38,428 nucleotides of DNA, taken from Saprospiraceae bacterium (lineage in GTDB: Bacteria > Bacteroidota > Bacteroidia > Chitinophagales > Saprospiraceae). Numbering within the stretch: the first letter of the stretch is position 1; the number at the start of each line of letters is the position of its first letter. Below the pieces are notes generated by a model. That model ran no database searches. It saw nothing but the letters and a program-made list of their open reading frames with translations, and was not told the origin of the DNA. Shown piece after piece: positions 31,296 to 38,428 of the stretch. The translations under genes and the position numbers were made by a program. The DNA is taken from NCBI GenBank assembly GCA_026996805.1, contig JALWKB010000190.1:1-38428 (forward strand). Direction: 5' to 3'.

Positions 31296-34142
31296 ATGGT
31301 GAAAAATCGGGATACACGCAAGCAGAGCCACATTGAGGTCATAGGTGCACGCGTGCACAATCTCAAGGGCATCGATGTGCGCATACCGCGAGGTAAAATG
31401 ACTGTCATTACGGGTATTAGCGGGAGTGGGAAGAGTTCGCTTGCATTTGACGTCATTTACGCCGAAGGGCAGCGTCGGTACATGGAGACTTTTAGCCATT
31501 ATGCGCGGCGCTTTATCGGCCGGTTTGAGCGCCCTGAGGTCGAGGAAATTCGCGGGTTGAGCCCAGTCATATCGATCGAACAGAAGTCTGTAGGCTGGAA
31601 TCCGCGCTCTACGGTGGGCACGGTGACGGAGGTATACGATTTTTTTCGGCTCTTATACGCGCGCACGGCGGAGGCGTATTCGTACAAGAGCGGCAAGCGC
31701 ATGGTTAAGTTTACCGAAGACCAACTCGTCGACTACATAGTGGAGCAATATGGGGGCGAGGAGATCATCGTATTGGCGCCGGTGGTCGTGGGGCGCAGGG
31801 GGCACTACCGAGAGCTTTTTGACAGTTTGCGCAAGCAAGGATTTGTACGCGTGCGCGTAGACGGGGAGATGCGCGACATAGAGCGCGGTATGCAGCTCGA
31901 TCGGTACCGCATACACGATATCGATGTGTATATCGATCGCTTGAGCGTGCGCAGGGAGCGGGTCGAACGCCTACGTCACGCAGTGCGGTTGGCCTTCAAA
32001 ATGGGTGAGGGGTTTATTCGCGTGTTGCAGGTCAATACAGGACAGATTCGGGCATATAGTAAAAAGCTCATGGATCCGGAGACGGGTCTTTCGTATGAAA
32101 TCCCATCGCCGTTTAGTTTTTCATTCAACTCGCCCTATGGGTGGTGTCCGTCGTGTAAGGGTCTTGGGCGCGTCAAGGTGGTCGATGTACAAAAGCTCAT
32201 ACCCGATCCGAGCAAGAGCATCCGTCGAGGAGGGATTGTGCCTTTGAAGGAGTGGAAGGGGAGTTTTCTACTGTCGCAGATTGAGGAGATTGCCGGCGAA
32301 TACGGCTTTGACATGGATACGCCCATAGCCGACATTCCGGAGGAAGCACTTCGGTTGATTTTATACGGCAGAGGCAAAGAGGGCAGCCAGTTGTACACCC
32401 TACGCGATGAGGGCTTAGTGCAGATGTTGATGCGCATTTACGAGTCCAATCCAACGGAGCGCATCAAGGCGTATTTGGAGGATTTCATGAGCGAGATGGA
32501 CTGTGCGGAGTGTGAGGGCTACCGCATCAAGAAGGTTGCTCAGTGGTTTCGGATCGATGGGTGGCACATTGGTCAGATCAGCATGTGGCCGCTTCATGAT
32601 TTGCGTGCATGGGTAGAGGGTTTGGAAGCGAAGCTGGGGGAGGATCAATTGCGCATTGCGCGGGAGGTGTTGCGCGAAATCAAGGTGCGCTTGCAGTTTC
32701 TTCTCGATGTGGGTTTGGAGTATTTGCACTTACATCGTCCAGCACGGACGCTTTCGGGGGGAGAGAGTCAGCGTATTCGGCTGGCCACGCAGATTGGGTC
32801 GCGACTCAGTGGCATTACATACATTCTCGATGAGCCGAGCATTGGCCTTCATCAGCGTGACAACCGCCGATTGATATCATCTTTGCGCGCCTTGGTGGAT
32901 CAGGGCAATACGGTGATCGTCGTCGAGCACGATCGCGATATCATGGAGCGAGCAGACTGGATCGTCGACATGGGGCCGGGTGCTGGAGTGCACGGTGGTG
33001 AAGTGGTGGGCGAAGGACCAGTGGAGGAATTCGTCAAGCAGGATACACTTACGGCTGCGTATCTCAGTGGGCGTGCGCGCATACCGATCCCTCCACAGCG
33101 CCGGCAAGGGACGGGAAAGGAACTCGTATTGTACGGGGCAAGGGGGCACAACCTCAAGTCGGTGGATTTACGGCTTCCGTTGGGAAAGATCATCTGCGTC
33201 ACAGGGGTATCGGGCAGTGGAAAGTCGAGCTTAATTACGGAGACGCTCTACCCGCTGTTGCGTCAGCATCTGCACAAAAGTGTAGAAAAGCCTCTGCCCT
33301 ATGATCGCGTGGAAGGGCTGGAGTACATCGGAAAGGTCATTGAGGTCGACCAGTCGCCCATTGGTCGGACGCCTCGGTCGAGTCCGGCACTCTACGTCAA
33401 GGTCTTTGACGAAATACGCCAGCTCTTTTCGAAGCTGCCGGAATCTCGGATGCGCGGATACAAGCCCGGTCGATTTAGTTTTAATGTCAAGGGTGGCCGT
33501 TGCGAGCACTGCCAGGGGGCTGGTGTGCGCATCATCGAGATGCATTTTCTGCCCGATGTGCTCGTCGAATGCGAGTACTGTGGTGGAAAACGCTACAACG
33601 AAGAGACGCTCCAGGTGCGATATAAGGGCAAAAACATCAGCGATGTGCTCAACATGACAGTTGAGGAGGCCTGTCGCTTTTTTGAAAACATCCCGTCGAT
33701 ACATCGCAAGCTGCAGACCTTGCAGGAAGTCGGACTTGGATATATCCGTCTCGGGCAGCCTGCGACGACCCTTTCGGGCGGAGAGGCGCAGCGCGTCAAG
33801 CTCTCCAAAGAGCTGGCGCGTGTTTCGAAGGGCAATACCCTCTACATTTTGGATGAGCCAACCACGGGCTTGCACTTCGAAGATATCATGCATTTGCTAC
33901 ACGTACTCAATAAGCTCGCTGATCGCGGCAATACCGTTGTCATCATCGAACACAATATGGATGTGATCAAGAGCGCCGATTGGATCATCGACTTGGGGCC
34001 TGAAGGAGGCGAGCGCGGGGGCACCATCATTGCACAAGGCACTCCCGAAGAGATTATACGCAAGGGCATTGGATATACGGCAAAGTATCTGAAGGAAGTC
34101 TTTGAAAAAGAAGGCGTGCTGGAAAGCGTCGACGAAAAGTAA
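31296..34142 (+). CDS. uvrA: Excinuclease ABC subunit A (UvrA)
   Basis: The 948-aa protein is the damage-sensing ATPase of nucleotide excision repair. It has two ABC modules. The first has Walker A GISGSGKS at 40-47, signature LSGGESQRIRLATQIG and Walker B YILDEPSIGLHQRD. The second has GVSGSGKSSLITETLY, LSGGEAQRVKLSKEL and YILDEPTTGLHFED. The zinc module of the first half is WCPSCKGLG plus DCAECEGYRI, and of the second CEHCQGAG plus CEYCGGKRYNEETL. The UvrB-binding region and insertion domain appear intact. Many Bacteroidota have two UvrA copies, so this may be one of a pair. Confidence 0.95.
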   Translation: MVKNRDTRKQSHIEVIGARVHNLKGIDVRIPRGKMTVITGISGSGKSSLAFDVIYAEGQRRYMETFSHYARRFIGRFERPEVEEIRGLSPVISIEQKSVGWNPRSTVGTVTEVYDFFRLLYARTAEAYSYKSGKRMVKFTEDQLVDYIVEQYGGEEIIVLAPVVVGRRGHYRELFDSLRKQGFVRVRVDGEMRDIERGMQLDRYRIHDIDVYIDRLSVRRERVERLRHAVRLAFKMGEGFIRVLQVNTGQIRAYSKKLMDPETGLSYEIPSPFSFSFNSPYGWCPSCKGLGRVKVVDVQKLIPDPSKSIRRGGIVPLKEWKGSFLLSQIEEIAGEYGFDMDTPIADIPEEALRLILYGRGKEGSQLYTLRDEGLVQMLMRIYESNPTERIKAYLEDFMSEMDCAECEGYRIKKVAQWFRIDGWHIGQISMWPLHDLRAWVEGLEAKLGEDQLRIAREVLREIKVRLQFLLDVGLEYLHLHRPARTLSGGESQRIRLATQIGSRLSGITYILDEPSIGLHQRDNRRLISSLRALVDQGNTVIVVEHDRDIMERADWIVDMGPGAGVHGGEVVGEGPVEEFVKQDTLTAAYLSGRARIPIPPQRRQGTGKELVLYGARGHNLKSVDLRLPLGKIICVTGVSGSGKSSLITETLYPLLRQHLHKSVEKPLPYDRVEGLEYIGKVIEVDQSPIGRTPRSSPALYVKVFDEIRQLFSKLPESRMRGYKPGRFSFNVKGGRCEHCQGAGVRIIEMHFLPDVLVECEYCGGKRYNEETLQVRYKGKNISDVLNMTVEEACRFFENIPSIHRKLQTLQEVGLGYIRLGQPATTLSGGEAQRVKLSKELARVSKGNTLYILDEPTTGLHFEDIMHLLHVLNKLADRGNTVVIIEHNMDVIKSADWIIDLGPEGGERGGTIIAQGTPEEIIRKGIGYTAKYLKEVFEKEGVLESVDEK

Positions 34143-34236
34143 ATCGCTGTGATGAATCGACGGAAGACATTGGAAACACAAATAAATTTTATATTGCGGG
34201 GTCAAATGTTTTGGGTCGAATAAAATCTTTGGTCGT

Positions 34237-36111
34237 ATGAGTGTGAAAACAAAGGGTCATCCGCGGGGGTTGTACACCTTGTTTGCGACGGAAATGTGGG
34301 AGCGCTTTAGCTATTACGGCATGCGGGCGCTGTTGGTATTGTACTTGACCGCCAAGCTGGCAAAAGACGGATTTGGACTGCCGAGAGATGAGGCATTGGC
34401 TCTGTATGCGGTCTTTACGGGTCTGGTGTATTTGACTCCTATCCTCGGAGGGTGGGTTGCCGATAAGCTCTTGGGCAAGCGCAAGACGGTGTACATCGGA
34501 GGTTTGGTCATGGCGATCGGTCAATTTTTGCTTGCCACAAGTGCGTTTTTAGCACATTCGCTCGATGTCGATACGCGTCTGTTTATTTTCAATTTTGGTC
34601 TCGGCGTATTGATCTTGGGCAATGGATTTTTCAAGCCCAATATTTCCACTATTGTCGGTGATTTTTACGATGACAACGATCCGAGGAAAGACTCGGCGTT
34701 CAACATCTTTTACATGGGCATCAACCTCGGTGCCATACTCGGCCCCTTCATTGCGGGAGCTCTTGGGGAGCAAGTACATTGGGGCTATGGGTTTACAGCA
34801 GCGGGAGTGGGTATGGTCATCAGTGTGTTGTGGTTGAAGATGCAGGAGCACAACTTAGAGCGTCACGGCTTGCCTCCCAATTCGCCGGAGGACAAATACC
34901 TGCTCGATGCACGTGACTGGAGAGATATTTTTACATGGACGGTGAGCCTTGTAGTGGGGGCGGCTGTGGTCATCTTGGTTTGGAGTAGTTTGCCCGATAG
35001 CGTCACGGAGTGGTTGATGACTCTGGGCTTTTTGGCCTTGATACTGGGTATGGCCTATGTCGTCATTCGAGGAATAGATGGTGAGGAGTGGATGAAAAAG
35101 TTCACTCCCTTTGCGGCTGTGGTTGTGGGTCTGTTTGTCTTGTGGAAGGCCAATGTGCTTGAAGTGATACAAGCGATGATAGGGCTAAATTGGATCGTCG
35201 GGCTATTGTTGGTTGCGGGCTTGATTGCTGCAGTGTTGATCACCCTGATGCTCAACCCCAATGAGGAGTGGTCGCGCATGGGGGTCATCATCACATTGGC
35301 GATTTTCAATATTGCCTTTTGGGCAGGGTTTGAACAAGCGGGCGGCACGATGAATCTCTTTGCCAAAGAAAACACAGACCGCACGCTGGAAGCCGTCTGG
35401 GCGCCCGATTTTATACAGAATCTCAACATAAAATGGCTGGGTTACTTGTGCCTGATCTTTGTGCTGATGTGGATATACGATATTCTGATGCGGGTGTTTT
35501 CTGACGACGAGCAGCGCAAGGCTTTGGCGCGAAAAATCGGGGGTATAGGCATGATAGGCACTATTGTCCTCGGTGTGCTCTTGTTGTGGGCATATCTTTC
35601 GACGGGTCCGGAAATTCCGGCATCGTGGTTTCAAAACATCAACCCCTTTGCAATTTTGGTCTTTGCCCCTCTCTTTTCGATTATGTGGCTCAAACTTGAT
35701 CAGATGCGAATCAACCCTCGCACATCGATTAAGTTTGTACTTGGATTGGCCTTGGGAGGGGTGGCCTTTTGGGTGATGAGTATAGCTGATCACAAGGCAG
35801 AGACCGGTCTGGTATCGCCCATGTGGTTGGTCACGGTGTATGTCATTCTCACTTTGGGCGAGCTCATGCTTTCGCCTATCGGTCTGTCGATGATCACTAA
35901 GTTAGCTCCTACGCGCTTAGTGTCGGTCGTGATGGGACTTTGGATGGCGAGCTTTGCAGCGGGAAACTACATCGCTGGCATCCTTGAAAATGTGCTCCAT
36001 CAATATGGATTTGAGCTCTATCCCTTTATCATGTGGGTGATGTTTGGATGTGCCGTTGTACTGCTCTTATTTTCACCGCTGCTCAATCGAGCAATGCGGG
36101 GCATACACTGA
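34237..36111 (+). CDS. POT/PTR2-family proton-dependent oligopeptide transporter (copy 1)
   Basis: The 624-aa protein is a major-facilitator transporter that imports di- and tripeptides with protons. The proton-coupling motif ExxERFxYYG is intact at residues 19-28 (EMWERFSYYG). The PTR2 signatures GNGFFKPNISTIV and FNIFYMGINLGAILGP follow. About 14 hydrophobic helices can be traced, including a central extra pair near 220-300 as in bacterial DtpT-like proteins. TAAAATC (34221-34227) lies 9 nt before the ATG. It is first of three family members in a row. Confidence 0.93.
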   Translation: MSVKTKGHPRGLYTLFATEMWERFSYYGMRALLVLYLTAKLAKDGFGLPRDEALALYAVFTGLVYLTPILGGWVADKLLGKRKTVYIGGLVMAIGQFLLATSAFLAHSLDVDTRLFIFNFGLGVLILGNGFFKPNISTIVGDFYDDNDPRKDSAFNIFYMGINLGAILGPFIAGALGEQVHWGYGFTAAGVGMVISVLWLKMQEHNLERHGLPPNSPEDKYLLDARDWRDIFTWTVSLVVGAAVVILVWSSLPDSVTEWLMTLGFLALILGMAYVVIRGIDGEEWMKKFTPFAAVVVGLFVLWKANVLEVIQAMIGLNWIVGLLLVAGLIAAVLITLMLNPNEEWSRMGVIITLAIFNIAFWAGFEQAGGTMNLFAKENTDRTLEAVWAPDFIQNLNIKWLGYLCLIFVLMWIYDILMRVFSDDEQRKALARKIGGIGMIGTIVLGVLLLWAYLSTGPEIPASWFQNINPFAILVFAPLFSIMWLKLDQMRINPRTSIKFVLGLALGGVAFWVMSIADHKAETGLVSPMWLVTVYVILTLGELMLSPIGLSMITKLAPTRLVSVVMGLWMASFAAGNYIAGILENVLHQYGFELYPFIMWVMFGCAVVLLLFSPLLNRAMRGIH

Positions 36112-36184
36112 TTTTCATCGTTGGATGGGATAAAAATTTGATTCAGTAGGAGCTCCTGCTTGGAGTGTGGTAAAGTGCGTTGTG

Positions 36185-37669
36185 ATGATGGGAGTATTTA
36201 GTAAGCTGGGCACGTTTAAATCGGGGTTTTGGGTGGCGAGTGCGATGGAGCTGTTGGAGCGGTGGGCTTGGTACGGCATGTTTGCCGTATTGGCCCTGTA
36301 TTTGACGGGTTCTACTGATGAAGGAGCGCTCGGCTTGAGCCACACCGAAAAGGGCCAGATTATGGGCATAGTGACGGCCATACTGTACTTATTGCCCATT
36401 TTTACGGGTGTGGTTGCCGATATGATTGGCTTCAAGTTGAGTTTGATCATCGCTTATCTTATCTTAGCTTCGGGCTACTATTTTATGGGTGAAGTGGAAG
36501 GGTATTGGCCCGTGTTTTTGGTGTTTTTGTGGGTAGCCCTTGGGGCAGCGATGTTTAAACCCGTAGCTTCAGCGATTGTGACCAAGACCACGGATGAGAG
36601 CAATTCGACTCTTGGCTTTGGCATCTTTTACATGATGGTCAATATTGGAGGGTTTATCGGGCCGGCTTTCTCTTCTACTTTGCGCACCAAATACGGGTGG
36701 AAGATCATTTTCATCCAAGCGGCTGTGGTGATCTTGATCAATCTCGTCATTTTACTGCTGTTTTATCGGGAGAGCGATCGGGTGCAGCGTCAAAGAGAGC
36801 GCTTTGGGGAGGCTGTGATGCGTGCGTTAAAAAACATTGGTGCTGCTCTTATGGATAAAAAGCTCACCGTGCTGCTCGTCATCATGGTGGGATTCTGGAC
36901 GATGTTTAACCAACTATTTTATACCCTACCGACCTTTATCGAAGATTGGGTCGACACCGTCGAGTTAAAGGCACAGATTGCGGGATTTTCTACGTGGATA
37001 GCGGAGTTTATGAGTGGTGGAGGGGACAGGGTCAATCCCGAGATGATGATCAACATCGATGCGGGGGCTATTGTGTTGTTTCAGATCATTGTCTCTGCAT
37101 TTGTCCAGCGCATGCGCCACGTGTCGGCCATGATACGAGGATTTCTGGTTTCCATCATCGGCATAGGTTTGAGTTTTTACTTCAACGATGGACTGTACGT
37201 CATTGTCGGCATTGTGGTTTTTGCCATTGGTGAGATGATGACCAATCCGACATTTTCGTCGTTTATAGCGTTGATTTCGCCTAAGGGCAAGGAGGCCCTC
37301 TACATGGGTACGTATTTCATACCCGTCTTTCTCGGCAATTTTTTCACGGGTTTTATTTCGGGCAATCTCTATGAGGCGTGGTCGGACAAGCTCACACTCC
37401 TCCAGCGCGAGATGGCCAAGCGCGGTATCGACATGCCCGAGGTTGGTGCACAGTTTTCCAAAAATGAATATTACCAGTTAGCTGCGCAAAAGTTACAGAT
37501 GACGCAGCAACAGATGACCGATATGCTCTGGCAGACGTATCATCCCAACAAGATATGGTATGTCATTGTGGGGATAGGCGTCTTCACGCTCCTGGCACTA
37601 TATGTGTACGACTTGTTGGTGATACGGCCCAATGAGCGCAGAGAAGAGGCAGCAAAAGCGGAGCTATGA
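36185..37669 (+). CDS. POT-like MFS transporter with altered proton-coupling motif (copy 2)
   Basis: The 494-aa protein is clearly related to its neighbours, with GAAMFKPVASAIV and GFGIFYMMVNIGGFIGP in the PTR2 positions. The N-terminal motif reads ELLERWAWYG (residues 22-31): the three charged residues remain, but Phe and the first Tyr are replaced by Trp. A hydrophilic segment of about 60 residues (AWSDKLTLLQREMAKRG to MLWQTYHPNK) precedes the last helix. The start is ATG 36185; TAAAGTG lies 7 nt upstream. Substrate may differ from ordinary peptides. Its stop overlaps the next gene (ATGA). Confidence 0.85.
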   Translation: MMGVFSKLGTFKSGFWVASAMELLERWAWYGMFAVLALYLTGSTDEGALGLSHTEKGQIMGIVTAILYLLPIFTGVVADMIGFKLSLIIAYLILASGYYFMGEVEGYWPVFLVFLWVALGAAMFKPVASAIVTKTTDESNSTLGFGIFYMMVNIGGFIGPAFSSTLRTKYGWKIIFIQAAVVILINLVILLLFYRESDRVQRQRERFGEAVMRALKNIGAALMDKKLTVLLVIMVGFWTMFNQLFYTLPTFIEDWVDTVELKAQIAGFSTWIAEFMSGGGDRVNPEMMINIDAGAIVLFQIIVSAFVQRMRHVSAMIRGFLVSIIGIGLSFYFNDGLYVIVGIVVFAIGEMMTNPTFSSFIALISPKGKEALYMGTYFIPVFLGNFFTGFISGNLYEAWSDKLTLLQREMAKRGIDMPEVGAQFSKNEYYQLAAQKLQMTQQQMTDMLWQTYHPNKIWYVIVGIGVFTLLALYVYDLLVIRPNERREEAAKAEL

Positions 37670-38428
37670 CGATGAGAGAAATGCACTTTCGGCACACGGT
37701 GATGGGGCATCCCGCGGGGTTGTTTGTCCTGTTTTTTACCGAGATGTGGGAGCGTTTCAGTTATTACGGCATGCGGATTTTGCTGATGTTGTTTTTGGTG
37801 GCCAAGGTGTCGGAAGGGGGATGGGAATGGTCGCGCAAGGAAGCAGCATTGCTCTTCAGCTGGTACGTCATGCTGGTATATATCACGCCGCTCATCGGCG
37901 GTTGGCTGGCTGACAATGTGCTCGGTTATGTGCGCGCTGTCATCATCGGGTCGGTGGTGATGACCCTTGGTCACTTGTCCCTCGCACTGGCGGATTTGCC
38001 CTTGGAAGCGGATTTGCGCTTTTTCTTCTACATCGGGCTGTTGCTTTTGGTGATCGGAACGGGATTTTTTAAGCCCAATATGACCTCGATCATCAGTCAG
38101 ATGTATCCGCAAGATAGCCCGAAGAAGGACGGAGCGTACACGATTTTTTACATGGGAGTCAATGCGGGAGCCTTTATCGGTACCTTGCTCGTGGGATGGC
38201 TGGGCGAACGCGTCAACTGGAGCTACGGCTTTGGTTTGGCCGGGGTGTTTATGCTCTTTGGACTGTTGCAGTTTTACTTCGGACGCCATATCTTTGGAGA
38301 ACGCGCCAACATGCCGGCGAAGAAGTACGAAAGGCAACAAAGTCTCTCGGAAGCAGCGGATCAAGCGCGCAGGGTGCCCTTTACTCCACTTGACAAGGCC
38401 ATGGCCATCATCGGTGGGGTTGCAGCTG
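37666..38428 (+). CDS. POT/PTR2-family oligopeptide transporter (copy 3), cut by the window end
   Basis: An open frame of at least 254 codons starts at ATG 37666, overlapping the previous stop, and runs off the end of the window. It has the intact motif EMWERFSYYG at residues 26-35, GTGFFKPNMTSII and YTIFYMGVNAGAFIGTLL. About six N-terminal helices and the start of the central loop are present. It is closer to copy 1 than to copy 2. The rest of the gene lies outside the window. Confidence 0.92.
   Translation, partial: MTMREMHFRHTVMGHPAGLFVLFFTEMWERFSYYGMRILLMLFLVAKVSEGGWEWSRKEAALLFSWYVMLVYITPLIGGWLADNVLGYVRAVIIGSVVMTLGHLSLALADLPLEADLRFFFYIGLLLLVIGTGFFKPNMTSIISQMYPQDSPKKDGAYTIFYMGVNAGAFIGTLLVGWLGERVNWSYGFGLAGVFMLFGLLQFYFGRHIFGERANMPAKKYERQQSLSEAADQARRVPFTPLDKAMAIIGGVAA

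Noticed and set aside
36148-36157. Palindrome AGGAGCTCCT upstream of POT copy 2
   Set aside because: Ten-base palindromes are common by chance, and no promoter overlaps it convincingly.

Overview
The window is a gene-dense piece of a Bacteroidota chromosome. Evidence for this is the type IX secretion (T9SS) plug protein, a surface protein with the gliding-associated CHU_C C-terminal domain, DUF983 and DUF4271 proteins, the Bacteroidota-type succinate dehydrogenase (cytochrome b558 SdhC), and promoters of the form TAnnTTTG. Most starts lack a Shine-Dalgarno sequence. Many carry instead a TAAAATC-like heptamer 7-9 nt before the start codon. SDH, a diheme peroxidase and a second c-type cytochrome suggest a respiring, at least facultatively aerobic organism. 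I see no insertion sequence, phage, CRISPR, tRNA or rRNA, so this looks like core chromosome.

Layout. (1) 41-9475, all minus strand: diheme cytochrome c peroxidase lipoprotein, DUF983 protein, glycyl-tRNA synthetase, a putative membrane anti-sigma factor with a duplicated cytoplasmic module, its ECF sigma factor, a small c-type cytochrome lipoprotein, and sdhB, sdhA, sdhC. The operon reads sdhC-sdhA-sdhB-cytochrome, with a 4-nt overlap at the last junction. (2) 9746-19295, plus strand: TPR protein, a second ECF sigma factor whose start region is enclosed by a 13-bp inverted repeat, a membrane-anchored protein, a two-gene 5'-nucleotidase, a metallo-beta-lactamase-fold hydrolase overlapping queE, a double-PPIC foldase, a BchI-type AAA+ ATPase and a predicted outer-membrane barrel. 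(3) 19403-24111, minus: NUDIX CoA pyrophosphatase, hemD, DUF4271 protein, a cyclase-family hydrolase and an ALDH7 dehydrogenase. (4) 24200-26188, plus: T9SS plug protein and a VanX-like dipeptidase. (5) 26243-31064, minus: ssb, thiL, an RluA-type pseudouridine synthase, a 49-aa membrane microprotein and the large secreted CHU_C protein. (6) 31296 to the end, plus: uvrA and three consecutive POT-family transporters, the last cut by the window edge.

Connected themes are respiration and periplasmic heme proteins (SDH, two c-type cytochromes, HemD), envelope biogenesis and surface display (PPIC foldase, T9SS plug, CHU_C protein, barrel), and scavenging of peptides and nucleotides (POT transporters, VanX-like dipeptidase, split 5'-nucleotidase). 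No single unmistakably new system stands out. The best leads are the anti-sigma factor with the repeated module, the inverted repeat around the second sigma gene's start, the cytochrome coupled to sdhB, the split nucleotidase whose halves seem to use different export routes, and the recurrent TAAAATC translation signal.
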